Assembly: GCF_026914185.1 (NCBI RefSeq)
Contig: NC_070562.1
Location: forward strand, 6,014,001 to 6,078,000
From: Puccinia triticina
Taxonomy: Eukaryota > Basidiomycota > Pucciniomycetes > Pucciniales > Pucciniaceae
Direction: 5' to 3'
DNA: 64,000 nucleotides
A program made the translations under genes and the position numbers. Under the pieces are notes generated by a model that saw only the letters and a program-made list of their open reading frames with translations, searched no databases and was not told the origin of the DNA. Positions 1 to 11,421 of the stretch are shown in pieces (the first letter of the stretch is position 1; every line of letters begins with the position of its first letter).

Positions 1-1109
1 CGCGCTCATACCACACCAAGTTTGGAGTTCCCTTGACTAGTTGGGATTATCTTGCATAGAAGAGGGTCCGCTCCAGTCATTTCATAACGGAGCCCACCGT
101 TCTTCTACCACAAGGGAGCTTGATAGCGTCCTCGTCATCTTGAGGCAGAGGCGCCATTTCTAAATGGGGTTTGTGAGGATACACAAGCAAAACTTAACCA
201 GGAAGTCTCGCGTGAGAGAAACAGATACGGGGTTCACAATTGAATTTCACCAAACTTTGGAGCCAAATTTAAGGTCTTTAATATGAACAAAATTTTGAAA
301 TTGTGGTAGAATTCACAGCAACAAGTAATGTTGATCAATCAGTCCAATTTATCAATTTTTTAAAGAAATGTTCATAAACACCTTAAAAATGTGTCCTAAA
401 GTTTTGTTAATTTCAATTGGGAGCCCCCCCTTTTTCAGCCCTCATTTTGTTACATCTGCTGTATCTCATGTAATTCTCGACCTCCATCAATGAGACCAAC
501 TTTTTCTACATTGCATGCTTCTTTGCTTATTTTACACATTTTTTTAGATTGTCTACTTCTCAACTCAAAGTCTTCAAACATTTTATGAAGAAACCAACAA
601 AGTAATAAAAGCACAGTGCTTTGGCTGAGCACGCTCGGACATTTTCTGTGCGATCCGGTCCATTTCATCAAAAATGACAGTTCTCAAAAAATGAAAGAAG
701 GGTGAAGATGGAGGCAAGGGGGTCTGAAATTATACCAGAAGGCGGGAAAGATGCAGGTGTACCATCCATCACAAACTTGGAAGGTTTGGTATGATCAGAG
801 TTGAATTCTGGTGGGTCAAAGGAAAACACCACCAAAACCAAAATATGTATCTCTCATGCAAACATTCCTGATTATGTAGACTCTTCCAGAGTTTCACCTC
901 AAGTTACCAGATCTCTACCGGTAGGTTAGCAATTTCTACAGCAGTTACCGCAGTGGCTGTCGTGTTTCGTGTTTGTATTTTCTGGCTAATATTTTGTGTA
1001 AATATGTTTGGGGTTGTGTTTGTGGCCAAATAGGTTTTGTTCGGCTGCGACGAGCCAGCCCATCCACCCGGCCCCACCTCTCTTGCCACCACCGCACTCC
1101 TCTCCGACC
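1..1109. other. 5' flank, no clear gene
   Basis: I see no convincing gene here. A 27-codon minus-strand reading frame (157 to 77) begins MAPLPQDDEDAIKLPCG and looks protein-like, so it could be a first exon or relic of a gene lying to the left, but it stops at once and no splice continuation is evident. The rest is AT-rich. Bases 900-1109 precede the eIF2A start and should contain its promoter; I see no clear TATA box. Confidence 0.3.
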
Positions 1110-3732
1110 ATGCAGACTCCCGCTCCGGCTCCACAGACCTCGTCCCCCGTCGGTGCTGGGGAAAGCAAGCCCAGGAACCAGTACCATTGTCAGTCGCCAT
1201 CAGCCTTCTCATCCCTTGCTGGCCGTATCTGCTCACGTCTGCCCGCCGCCAGTCCGAGCCCTCAAGAGCTGTGGGGTCTTTGATGGCTATCCGCAGTTCT
1301 CGCCCCTCGGCTCATTCCAATCGTCAGTTTTCATCCGCCCGCCGTTCATCGCTTGCTTTGCATAAAAAAAAACGACTAACCATGCTTTTATTTTTATTGT
1401 TGCTCTTAGGCCAGGAGAGAATGTCAAGGCACTTGTCTACAGCTCGGACGGGAGGCGATACGCAGTGGCATCCCCGAGCGAGTGTGTTGATATCAGCTGA
1501 CCGATAGATACATCTTTGGGCTTGGGGAATCTTATCCTAATAATCAACTTGTTTCGAACCCCTCTAGCGTCGTAGTCTGTGACGCCGAATCGAGCCAGGA
1601 ATTGCGCCGACTTCCCCTAGCCGGGGTCATTGATATCAAGTTTTCGCCCAAAGGCACCTGGATCGGCACCTGGGAGAGATATGGTCGGTCTTGCCCTCAA
1701 GCGACATCTGTTAAGGCGTTGTTCATACTGATTTCAATTTCCTCCCCCTCTCTCGTCTCCCGATCAGTCAAGCCTACCGTGGAAGGAGCTCAGCATAAGA
1801 ATATGAGGATCTGGGATATCACTACGGGCGAAGAAGTGGCCAGCTTTTCTCAAAAATCGCAAGAAGGATGGTGGGTTACCCCCTTCGAATCATCATCACC
1901 ACTCACACTCGGAACTCACTATTCACGGCGTGTCTGTGTGTGTGTGGGATTTCCAGGATGCTTCAATTCACCGAAGACGAGTCACGAGTGTTGCGGCTAG
2001 TATCCAGCGAAATCCAGGTCTTCAACCCGGCCTCGTTCGATTCTGGCGTAGTATCGAAATTGAAGCTCGAGGGGATGTCGGAATTCAAGCTGAGTCCGGG
2101 GCAGAACCCGCTGATCAGCGCGTTCGTTGGGGAGAAGAACGGTGCACCAGCCTCGGTGAAGATCTACCCGCTCGCCGGTCTCAAGGACAGCTCGCCCGCA
2201 GCCCTCACCCAGAAAACGTTCTTCAAGGCCGACAAGATCCAGATGAAGTGGAACCGCTCCGGTACCAGCGTCCTCATCCTCACCCAGACTGACGTCGATA
2301 AGACTGGCAAGAGTTACTACGGCGAAACAAATCTGTACATGCTCAGTGCCAACGGCCATTTTGATTGTCGAGTTTCCCTAGGTCCGCGTCACGCTCATTC
2401 TCTTCCCCTTCACCACAAACACTCACTCGGTTCAAAACTAAATCCTTAGATCGAGAAGGCGGCATCCATGACTTTGTGTGGTCTCCTAGTGACAAAGAGT
2501 TTACCGTGAGCTATGGCTGTAAGTCTGTCACATATTCTTGAGCCCATATTGGGTCTTCTTCCAGCAATCCAGTGTTGAACATCTGCCCCTCTTCCGATGG
2601 CCAGATATGCCCGCAAAGACGACGATCTTTGACCTGCGCTGTAACGTCATCCATGACTTCGGGACAGCGCCGCGCAACTTCATCTCGTACAATCCGCAGG
2701 GCCGGCTGCTGTTGATCGCCGGCTTCGGGAACCTTGCGGGCACGATGGAGATCTGGGACCGCCGCACGCTGGAGAAAGTGGCGACGATCGAGGGCTCGAA
2801 TACGTCCCATTGCGAATGGAGTCCCGACGGCCGCTTCATCCTTTGTGCCACCTTGAGTCCGCGACTTCGGGTCGATAACGGCGTTCGTATCTTCCACTAT
2901 CGCGGCCAACTCATCCATGTCAACCCGATCGAACATCTCTACGCGGTAAGCTTGAACGGTCTCGCAGCCTTGTCTTTCTTTGATCTGATCCCGGGTGTTT
3001 GTTTTCAGGCTTCGTGGAGACCGCGGGATGCGGAGCTGTTCCCGTTCCGGATATCCCTCTCACCTGCGCCCAAACCCACTGGCAACGCGGCCACTCCTCC
3101 CCCAGCCACGCCAGGTGAGCATGAGCGAACGAAGTGACAGCCGAGGAAGGATCTGACTTTCCAGCGAGGGGTTTTTTTTTCTGGAAGCTAAACCGGCCGG
3201 CGCTTATCGACCACCTCATGCCCGAGGAACAACGACCCCGAGCCACTTCAAACGGGAAGACGAGGGAGGAGCGCCATACGTTGCGCCGACCAACGGGGGC
3301 ACGAATGGCCACAGCACCCGGGGACGAGGGGGCGGTCCGCCGGGCGCAGCGCCTCGCAGGGGCGTTCCTGGGGCTGCACCGAAGACGAACGAGGTGCCCG
3401 GGCAGCAGCAGAAGAGCAAGAAGAAGCAGCACCAGGCTGTCGACGCCAAGCCGCACCCATCCGGCCAGCAGGACCACCACGCAGCTGCGACTCCGAACGG
3501 GAAACTGGAGCCCAGCGCGGCTGCGCCTCCTCCGCAAGCCGAGCCGGGCGACGAGACCACCCCGCTCGGCGCCCTCTCGCCCGAGGACAAGAAGCGCAGG
3601 TCGCTGATGAAGAAGCTCACCGCCATCGAGCAGCTCAAGGAGCGTCGAAAGAGGGGCGAGAAGCTCGAGATCACCCAGCTCAAGAAGATCGACTCGGAGG
3701 CCGAGACACGGAAGGAATTGGAGGCCCTGTAG
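1110..3732 (+). CDS. Eukaryotic translation initiation factor 2A (eIF2A), ten exons
   Basis: Join of 1110-1188, 1253-1322, 1410-1483, 1576-1683, 1768-1870, 1957-2381, 2450-2518, 2605-2945, 3009-3114 and 3188-3732; the lengths sum to 1920 nt (639 aa plus stop), usual for eIF2A. eIF2A is a cytoplasmic WD-repeat protein that can deliver initiator tRNA to the 40S subunit independently of eIF2. Visible family blocks include FRALKSCGVFDGYPQFSPL near the N-terminus, KNMRIWDITTGEEVASF, GGIHDFVWSPSDKEF, MPAKTTIFDLRCNVIHDFG, YNPQGRLLLIAGFGNLAGTM and HCEWSPDGRFILCATLSPRL, then a Gly/Pro/Gln-rich linker. The end is a basic helical tail (KKRRSLMKKLTAIEQLKERR) typical of the family. Introns are 63-92 nt with GT..AG ends. 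The exon 3/4 junction (1483/1576) is the least certain. The start is the ATG that splices in frame into the conserved N-terminal block. GC-rich compared with the transposon regions. Confidence 0.9.
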
Positions 3733-4157
3733 AGATCTGCCCCCTTTCTTCCCCCCTGCAACCTCTCGTGTGCCTTTGCTGCTGCTCCATTTTTTGTGTG
3801 TGTTTGCTTCTTTGGTCTTCCTGAGTAAGGACCCAATATCCCCCCCCCCCCATGTCCGATTTCTCTGGAAGACTTTGAACAGCAGGCCCATTGAATTGAG
3901 TGTTTGTGGTAGTCAGAGTGCTGTGACATACGCTCCCCGTAGCCTGTGCTGTCCATCCCGGGTGAGTCCAGGATGGATTGTAGTCATTCTGGATGGTATT
4001 CTACCTCATCATCTTGGCCGTGCCTCTTTACTTGTGATGGGGTACTTCTTGGGGGGTGGTGTATGTAACCTAACCACTTTGGTTACAATTAGTGACACCC
4101 GCCTACCTGAAGACCATACTATAGTCCTTGGGGAATAAGCTATAGAGCTTATTATTT
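3733..4157. other. Spacer between eIF2A and the RAD17 relic
   Basis: This holds the eIF2A 3' region and non-coding sequence with a C homopolymer near 3841. No gene or repeat end is recognised. Confidence 0.4.
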
Positions 4158-4627
4158 GGGGCACAAATTTGGCCACCTGCAAAAAACACAAACTGTACAC
4201 GGGGATCTCAAACCAGGAACTGTGGATTGCATACCAGTCCCTGCCTAACAGGAGGTCAAATTTGTGCACGGTGCTTGGCAGCCCTGCCCTCCACCAGGTT
4301 TGGAACTTATTCCAGCTTAGTGGTCATCCCTGGTCACCTGGTGGTAATTTTTGGGTACCAGCTATAGTTGGGTCTTTGGGCTGATTCAGGGGAAACTTGA
4401 CCTGCCTGATGCCAACCCAAACCTGAAGGAGGTACCATTCCAATTATATGTAAATGTTGAAATTTTATCAAGAAAATATACAAAAAAAGCTGAAAGATTT
4501 TCAAGCTACCTCTTTCTTAGAATATTTGTCAAAGGAAACTTCAAAGGACCTCCTCAATGACTTCCATGAGGAGGTCATTTGGAACCAAAAAAAATCAAAA
4601 ATATATTATGAAAACAAATTGCAGGCA
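4158..4627 (+). repeat. Dispersed repeat R, copy 1 (upstream of RAD17 relic 1)
   Basis: This stretch is closely matched at 25397-25878, in the same orientation, from AAATTTGGCCACCTGC through to a shared end TTGCAGGCA. Directly after it the RAD17-like coding sequence begins here, whereas in the other copy a different sequence follows. It therefore marks either the 5' breakpoint of the RAD17 copy or a piece of the duplicated segment. No protein family is recognised in it. Confidence 0.6.
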
Positions 4628-6300
4628 ACGCCGGCCCCGATACCGCAGACTGCTCGTCCTCGCCGGCCCCGCTGGCGCCGGAAAGAGCGCCATCATCCAA
4701 TTCCACACCCTCGCCGGAAAAATACCGGCAACGAGTCGAGTACTTGTCCCCCCCCCCTTTTTCCATGGCTGGAGTGGTACTTATGTGCATGTTTTTTTTT
4801 TTTTTCGTGTAGGCGTTTCCAAGCCGCAAGAGTTCGGTTTATGGCTCATGAGGGCCAGTGCCGGGCCGGCGCTCTCGTTCGATGACGACGCCGGCGACGA
4901 AGAAGAAGGCCCGGCGGGGCTCTCCTTGCCGTGCACGGGCAGTGCCCGGGGCCCCAAGCCGCCGACGGTGCTGCTGTCGATGGTCTCCCGAACCTGAGCC
5001 ACGCCGAGACGGGGCGGATGTTCATGGATGCGCTCCGCCAGCATCTCCATAGTCCACGGCCCGCCACGCCGCCGCTGGTCGTCATCATCTCCGACACCAG
5101 CGTCACGCCGGGCGCCCGCGGCTTCGAGGAACGAGCAGCGGGCCACCAACGTCCACACCCTCCTCCCCACCGACATCCTCCACCATCCCGCCGCCTGTCT
5201 CCTCAAACTCTTGCCCGTCAATAACACCTTCATGAAGAAGCTGCTTGCCAGGACCGTCCAGATCGCCGCGCCGGATCCTTCCTTCCTCCCCGGCCCCAAA
5301 CATCTCGACTTCGTCGTCGAGGCGTACAACGGCGATCTGCGAGCCGCGCTGAATAACTTGCAGCTCCTGTGCGCGCTGCCGTCTCGTAAGATCGGGAAAT
5401 CCGGCGACGCTCGATCTAAGAGAAACGATGCCCTGTCTGGCCCCCCGTCTCTCTTCAACAGGTCCATTCTTCCTACCCTCATCATGCATGAGAAATTCCT
5501 AATGCTCCGCGGCCTTCTTAGCTGACCAGAGAAAGGACTGAGACAGTACACCCAAGCGGTGGTGATCGGCTACTACCACTTCCATCTCTCCGCCCGCGCC
5601 GTCCTGCTAGGCCTGCCCTCGCCCGACCCGCGGCTAGAAGTTCTTCAAGCCCGCCCTCTGCATCTCCGCCAGCTCAACGAGAACACCGCGCTCGCACACG
5701 CCCCGCCCCTCCGCACAGATCTCCTCGCCAGTCTCCGGCCTCCCCCGCCTGCCTCAATCAACCCATCGCCGACGACCAACTCCGCCATCTTCCTGCGCGC
5801 CCCACCCGCGCCCAAACACCTCCAGGTCCGTCCACATCCCGCCCTCTCAATCGTGCTTTTCTTCTGACGTCTTCCTTCTGCGAACTTGCGCACAGACTGT
5901 TGGTCGGTCCCGACCGCGTCCAAGAATGTCTTGGCCGTAGAGGTCCTGCCCTTCCTGGGCCTGCTCGCCTCGTCGCTCGGCGCGAATCCCGGCGCCGATC
6001 ATCCAAGTGAAGTCGTTCTCTCTCTCTCCGTTTCCGCGCATCTTCGGTGTTGATTGTAGTGGGGAAGGGGGGTTAGATGACGAGCTGCTGGCGCGGTTCT
6101 CCCGCTGGGAGTACCCGAATGCGCGCCCGACCGACGAGCAGCTGTCCGAGGACGACGTGCCCGACCTCTCCTCGCCCGAGCACCCGCCTCTCGCCCCCCG
6201 CCCGTCCCCGCAGGACCCCGATCTCCGTCTGGACCCGCTCCGGGCCCGCCCGACGGCCGGCTTCGACGAGGAGCCGCTGTGGTTCGATGTCGTGGAGTAG
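4628..6300 (+). pseudogene. RAD17-like checkpoint clamp-loader ATPase, broken copy 1
   Basis: Rad17 replaces Rfc1 in the clamp loader that places the 9-1-1 complex on damaged DNA. Seen in order: a P-loop, LLVLAGPAGAGKSAIIQ (near 4645-4695); an acidic linker; the Walker B neighbourhood GLPNLSHAETGRMFMDALRQ then PLVVIISDTSVTPG; NVHTLLPTDILHHPA; NGDLRAALNNLQLL; FLGLLASSLGANPG; and a C-terminal block from DDELLARF to EEPLWFDVVE and a stop at 6298-6300. Breaks: the N-terminal region before the P-loop is missing and abuts repeat R; the frame shifts near 4979 (just before GLPNLSH) and near 5125-5140; there is a stop at 5523; and the central segment retained in the second copy (27.9-28.2 kb) is absent. 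The frame also changes near 5640. I infer a pseudogene. A real gene with unusual introns, or sequence errors, could explain some shifts but not the missing segments. Confidence 0.7.
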
Positions 6301-6896
6301 CGCCTCTGCCACCGGTCTCATCGTCTCCCGCTGGATGACGCATCCGTCTCACATGTATCACGAATATGTTGTGTATTTGTGGGGTTTGAGAAAGCCAATT
6401 ATGGGGATAGATGTGTCTTATCTTGGCACAGGTACATCCATCCCATCTCTGCATACAATACATCCCAGAAAGATGTGAGGGGCAGTGCTGGCGGCGTTTC
6501 GGCGAGCTATGTCTAGTGGAGTCAGAAGCATCTGCTTACGCTGGGCCAGCGGGTTCGCGCCCCTCACTATGTTTGCATCCTGCAGCCCATGTGGGCGCTG
6601 AATGCGCGCCTGGCGCTACTATCTCCTTGTCGTGTTAAGGAGAGCCGGCCGAGGTGCGCAAGGGACCGCGAGGCCCGCTTGTGAACTGAAGCCACTGCAT
6701 GCATATAGCCTTGATAGTGGCACACGTTTTTTTGCTTGTTGCAGGACGTTATGTTTGAGAAGCTTCCATGCCCCTGTGATTCACGCAGATGGCAATCCAT
6801 TGCATCGGGTGTTATTCTGCGGATGAGTGTCCCCAGCAATCGGCCAGAGCTGGCGCACAGTGGGACATGGCCCAACTGACCGCGGAGGCTCCTCCC
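6301..6896. other. Spacer, nothing recognised
   Basis: This lies between the convergent RAD17 relic and the minus-strand unrecognised gene. No coding signature, tRNA or repeat end was found. Confidence 0.4.
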
Positions 6897-7680
6897 TCAA
6901 CAAGGGACCAGATCTGGTTGCTTTTGGAACATGTCTAAGGCACGGCCAACAGCGCGGATGGAGTTCAACGCGGATGCAGCACTTCGCCGGAGGTGGGGGC
7001 CCAGAGGTTCGTGGTGCGACAGGCTGGGCTTCAGCCTCAGGTCAGGCTGGAAGGGGAGACGGATGGCATAACCCTTCATGCCCCTGGCGCGAAATACGAC
7101 CTTTGATGCAATCGCAATTCTGCGGATCGACTGGGGGATGTCCATGTCATTGATTCGCTTGGCTGCGAACAAGTACATGTCTTGTTCTACTCTCGACTTC
7201 CCCAGCGGGATGGGACACAATTCAGCAAAAAACGTCCAGATAGAGTAGTGGCCAAGATTAATGACACCTCGCGTATAGCAAAAATTCAGTACTGATCTCT
7301 GAATTGAAAGTCCGTTTTCCAGACGGAGTAAGCAGAAAAACAGCTCGGAGACGTTTTCGTTGTGTCTTTTTGTATCTTTAATAAATAAAGTTAAGAGAGG
7401 GAAATCAGGAATGATTGGAGTGTGGCTGGAGCAGGACGTGGGCGAGGCAAACTGAAGATTGCGAGTTTGATCAAGCATCGAGGAATGAGATCAGGCTGCG
7501 CCTGAAGCTCGATCCGGGGTGTCAACGTTGCTGTTAGGGCAAAACGAGGGTTAAAATTAAATACGCGCTCAACGTTCGGAAGGAAGTAGAATAAGAGTTC
7601 TTGACGTACAAGTCCCAAAGGAGCCCTGAAATTTCTTCGCTGTCCCTTTCGGCAGGAGTGGGGTTCAATGCTTCGAATGT
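6897..7680 (-). CDS. Unrecognised gene (or relic), copy 1 of a duplicated pair
   Basis: The longest open stretch runs 7478 to 6897 (193 aa) and contains WTFFAELCPIPLGKSRVEQD and DIPQSIRRIAIASKVVF. A related stretch at 30139-29885 has RELCPSHPAEEVREIV and PVPQSIHRLAIKL, so the sequence was duplicated with its neighbours and partly conserved. Further upstream (7500-7680) homology with 30300-30520 continues through a probable intron ending CCCTAACAG (minus strand). Exon boundaries cannot be fixed and I recognise no domain. It lies between the RAD17 relic and the secreted-protein gene in both copies. Confidence 0.4.
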
Positions 7681-7753
7681 CTGTTGAAAAAAATCATCAC
7701 CAGTCAGTCATTGACGTTACTCTCTGCGGTGTCGGTTGTAGTCAAACAATCTG

Positions 7754-8791
7754 CTAATGTACGTGTTTGCCGATTGCCATGTTAAAGCAGCCTATGTCTT
7801 TTTCTTTAGTCCCGAGATGACAACCTACAAATAAACGCCGGAGGAGCGATCTTTAGCTGACTAGTATCATTCCGGCCGAATTACTTGTGCAGACGATGGT
7901 AGCAGTGATTGACTTACCGCCGACAACTCTGGCGTACACGAAACCATCGATATTCTTCCTTTTGAGCCAGCTGGAATTCAGGTTGGATTAATCATCTGGT
8001 CAGTGAACGTAAACAGATGATGATGAGACATCACTTACACTTTTTTCCCGCAGTTACGGTAGTTGAACCTGGTGTACAGAGTGAATGCAGGATATTAGTT
8101 TGTTGGTTGGGATGTGGTGAGAGCTGGCTTGACTCACTTGTCGACCCAACCAGTTTGGTATTTTCCCCCGCCGGACCCGGACCAGAGGCATACGCCACGG
8201 TACCAGCTATCATCGTTCTTTTTACCATGCTTCTGAAGGCATGTCTGAAAAGCCAGCCCAATGATAACTCAGACTCGGGCCCGGTTTAAACGCAGCGGGC
8301 AGGTGAAATAGTCATGAGAAAAAGACTCACATGAGTAATCGTGACCTGCAAAGAGAAAGGAAAGAAAAAGGAAGGAGGACAGATTGAATAGCCTTTTCTT
8401 TGAGCGAGCCGCGCAGTCATATTTGTTTGGGTGACATACACCAGCTGATTTCGTGGTATCGTATCGACGTTCCAACCGGTGATCTTGACCGGCCTTCAGT
8501 TGACGCTCATCATACTGCGGAGGGTATTTGCAAAGCGTGAGTGGATTGTTCGTGGCATGCCGAGGACTGAGCCAGTAAGATCAAAGGCCAACTTACCAGC
8601 TTGATACTTTGGGTGGTATGGTGGGTTTTGGTCTTCGCTTGACAGCTCTCCGTTGCGTTTTGGGCGTAATTAACACATTTGTCCTTATGATAGAAGTACT
8701 TGTAACATTCGGTGTTAGCAAGACCACTAGCAGCTATTAGGCCGGAGAGTGCAGAGGCCACGAGAAGGGTGGCAGTTGGAGTAACTTTCAT
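7754..8791 (-). CDS. Small secreted cysteine-rich protein (candidate effector), copy 1
   Basis: Minus-strand join of seven exons: 8791-8597, 8514-8440, 8345-8331, 8244-8138, 8068-8039, 7970-7918 and 7824-7754 (546 nt, 181 aa). All introns have GT..AG ends. The product begins MKVTPTATLLVASALSGLIA, a clear signal peptide, and the mature part has eight cysteines (C29, C39 and C50, two in exon 4, one in exon 5, two in exon 7), consistent with four disulfides outside the cell. One N-glycosylation sequon (NAT) lies at residue 45. Its paralogue at 30544-31658 has the same exon layout and all eight cysteines. No known domain is recognised. A rust effector or wall-associated protein is an inference from secretion, size and paralogue divergence. 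A TATA box lies about 120 bp upstream. Confidence 0.75.
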
Positions 8792-8910
8792 TATGGAATG
8801 ATCCGAGAGTGGACAGGTGATCGCTGAACTTTTCTTTGACTGTTGGTGTACGCTTCACGAATGCTTGAGAGAGGGAGATGGGGTACGAGATTCTGGCCGT
8901 CGATGGGGCT

Positions 8911-8920
8911 CCTATTTATA
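8911..8920 (-). promoter_or_regulatory. TATA box of secreted-protein gene copy 1
   Basis: On the minus strand the sequence reads TATAAATAGG about 120 bp before the ATG at 8791. The same motif lies about 100 bp before the start of the paralogue, so it is conserved between the duplicates. Confidence 0.6.
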
Positions 8921-9103
8921 CAAATTCCGAAATGGCTTGTTGTCGCAGTAACTCGGCAAGGAGGCACTGGCATCTAGAGTGCTCACGGCATGTATCCATC
9001 TGATTCGGATCGTAATGATGTGGCTTTTGTGGCTATCTACAGCAACGACTCCGCCGCCCATTTCAATCAGACAACATGCATGGCGATAGACATTATTGTA
9101 CAT

Positions 9104-9459
9104 TACAGCAATGTCAGAAAAGCTTGCCTAATTTTGTGGCTGAAATGACTTCTGCATTTCAGCCACAGGCCTGTACAGCTTCACTGTACAGGCAGACAAA
9201 ACCCGTTCGGGCAGCTGGTTGTGCTTGACATGGGTGCCGGGCCGGGCAAAGGGCGAGGGGGGCAGGGGCGGCGAAGGGCCGGATCGCAGTAAAATCGCTC
9301 CAGGAATCCAATGGTGGGGCCCTCAAGGCCTCAAAGTGGAAAACAAAGAAACTGGGTTTTTTCTTCTGATGGCATTCCTGACGTACAGGAGCCATACAGG
9401 CTTTGAGGCTGAAATCAGCGGTCCAAAAGCTGGCCGCAAGCTTTTCTGACATTGCTGTA
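9104..9459. mobile_element. TIR element, long version (MITE-like)
   Basis: It begins TACAGCAATGTCAGAAAAGC and ends with the exact inverse, GCTTTTCTGACATTGCTGTA, giving a 23-bp perfect terminal inverted repeat. The interior has a further short hairpin (GTGGCTGAAATG..CATTTCAGCCAC). There is no transposase. A 126-bp deletion derivative lies at 11260-11385. The target-site duplication is unclear. Confidence 0.7.
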
Positions 9460-9569
9460 GTACGATAGCAGACCAAAACAGTTGTCACATGATTGACTGG
9501 AATCTCGACAAAAGCCACGACAAATGCGTGCACTCAACAAAGCCCCTTCTGCCGAGCGTGATCCCGCTA

Positions 9570-9604
9570 AGCGAGCCTCCGACAGCCCGGCACGGAGGCT
9601 CGCT
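9570..9604. repeat. 12-bp stem hairpin
   Basis: AGCGAGCCTCCG and CGGAGGCTCGCT are separated by 11 bases and form a perfect 12-bp stem. Part of the motif (GCGAGCCTCCGA) recurs near 32511. Its role is unknown. Confidence 0.5.
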
Positions 9605-9895
9605 TCCTGAGTCAACACTGGAAAGATTGACAGGTTTTGTCTGATGGGTTCCGCACTTCACTGGGCCCTGGCTGCAGAACTTGTCGAGCAAGCTCTGTCC
9701 GACAATTGCTTCGGCATGGTTGTCCAAGCACATACAAGGTTTACGTAGTGTCAGCCCCGTTCAGTTCAGCCTCCCCCTGGGGCCCAAAATCTTGAGGACC
9801 TTGGTAATCATCACATGCACATCAGGGTGTATAAGTGGTTTGGGTCAACCCAAGATCAGAGACCTAAGACCCAACGCCTGTCACTTCCGGGTAGC
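9605..9895. other. Spacer, nothing recognised
   Basis: No gene, RNA or repeat boundary is visible in this stretch between two small inverted-repeat elements. Confidence 0.4.
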
Positions 9896-9898
9896 ATT

Positions 9899-10044
9899 GG
9901 AGGACTTCCTGCCGATCTGGAAACCCAGATTTTCCCAGATTTTGCAGGGAAATCTAGGCAGATCTAGGATTTGGGACGATTGAGCCCAGATTTCCCGGCA
10001 AAATCTGGAAAAATCTGAGTTCCCAGATTGACAGGAAGTCCTCC
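9899..10044. mobile_element. 146-bp hairpin MITE, Harbinger-like ends
   Basis: It starts GGAGGACTTCCTG and ends CAGGAAGTCCTCC, with the arms complementary over about 45 bases. It is flanked by ATT on both sides (9896-9898 and 10045-10047), a 3-bp target-site duplication. The terminal pattern GGA-GACTTCC followed by TCTGG and CCCAGAT resembles the ends of the Harbinger element at 46207-48891. Confidence 0.7.
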
Positions 10045-10073
10045 ATTAGAATAAAAGAATGAGCTTCTGAACA

Positions 10074-11238
10074 GGACCCCGGAGAGCCCCTACCAAGCCG
10101 ACATATGTGGCACGTATCCAGGGGACATTTTTTTGCAAAATGCTCCTGATGTAATTCAGCGGATACATATCCAAATTGAATTTTTGTCCTCAGATGATCC
10201 CAATGTGGTCAGTATCTTTTTGGCATTTCCTGGAAAGCAAAACCAAATATTTGGGTCTTGGGTTCAATTCCCACCCAAAAAAGTGTTTTTTCTGCCAAAT
10301 TGTTCCCTTTAGGCCTTTATTTTTGAAAATCCTCCTTATGTACACCGTATCTAAACCGGGTCTAATTGGGAAATGTAGGAATCCAGGATCAGACCACCCG
10401 CAGCAACCCAAAAGGAAGCTAGCGCGGCTAGACATAAACCCAGAAACCCCAGCTGCACAAAGAGGTAAGCCCCCCTCTGAAGTTCAGCCCAGAACCCTAA
10501 CCCAACTCTCTCAGCTGACGATCCCCGCTCGCTCACTCTGCAGACACGGCAACCTTAACGGAAACCGTACGGGAACAAGGAAGATTAGACTCAACTGAGT
10601 ACGTACCCGAGCAGAGTTAGAGTTGAAGCTTATACCAAGCTAACCAACACTACACTCGCAGAACTCTCGCAGACCGTATCAGCTTGAAGACAAAAGCGTC
10701 CCTACTCGCTAGGATCGCCAATAGCACCACTCGTGGTGAGTAGTCTCATTCCTTAGACCCGGAAGAGATAGACCAGCTAACTTGTCTTGAACCGTGTTCG
10801 ACAAGCAGACACAGAAACAGCGCACCGACATAGACAGGATAAATCTAGGATACTAATTTGACTAGTACCTGATTCGGTAAGCGCAACAAGCTTAGACCAA
10901 AGAACAGAAAAGCAATAGGCGCAAAGAGGAAGGTAGCTAACGGAGGCGCTTTGTGTAGACTCACCGTTAACCCTCACAGATCCCCTTACGCTAAGATCAG
11001 CAACAGAAAAACTCCAAACCAAAACCAAGCACCCACTCGTGCTGCTTTCAGGTAAAGCTTTTATTTGTATTTCTTACTATTTGATTAAATCAAAGTTTTA
11101 GTTACACGTGATTAAATAAAGAAACAAATATTTCAGTTGCTTGAAATCTTTTAGGAAAAACCCAATTTACCCACGTATCCAAAACCCGGAATTCCAGGAA
11201 TTTACATATGTTGGCTTGGTCGGGGCTTTCTGGGGTCC
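10074..11238. mobile_element. TIR element interrupted by a solo LTR
   Basis: The left end GGACCCCGGAGAGCCCC..ACATATGT is matched in inverse by ACATATGTTGGCTTGG..GGGGTCC at the right end, about 35 bp with a few mismatches. A solo LTR (10374-11153) is inserted inside. Without it the element is about 380 bp. No coding capacity is seen. Confidence 0.65.
10374..11153 (+). mobile_element. Solo LTR, family L1 (TGTAGGAA start)
   Basis: It starts TGTAGGAATCC and is flanked by GGAAA on both sides (10369-10373 and 11154-11158), a 5-bp target-site duplication typical of LTR retrotransposons. The 3' end reads TTTTA rather than the canonical CA. A relative in the opposite orientation lies at 22464-23296. 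No internal retrotransposon genes are adjacent. Confidence 0.7.
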
Positions 11239-11259
11239 TTCCTGACCCCACACTTCATG

Positions 11260-11385
11260 TACAGCAATTTCAGAAAAGCTTGCCTAATTTTTTGATGGCA
11301 TTCCTGACGTACAGGTGCCATACAGGCTTTGAGGCTGAAATCAGCGGCCCAAAAGCTGGCCGCAAGCTTTTCTGACATGGCTGTA
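11260..11385. mobile_element. TIR element, short deletion derivative
   Basis: It has the same ends as 9104-9459 (TACAGCAATTTCAG and CTGACATGGCTGTA, one mismatch each). About 230 interior bases are missing, joining the first ~36 bases directly to the right ~90. Confidence 0.65.
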
Positions 11386-11421
11386 CCAATTACACTTACA
11401 TTTCACAGACCCAAATCTCCC

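Noticed and set aside
2920..3956. 323- and 246-codon minus-strand frames
   Set aside because: Antisense shadows of the GC-rich eIF2A C-terminal exon, with no family resemblance.
4781..5551. 256-codon minus-strand frame
   Set aside because: Antisense to the RAD17-like blocks, which are recognisable on the plus strand.
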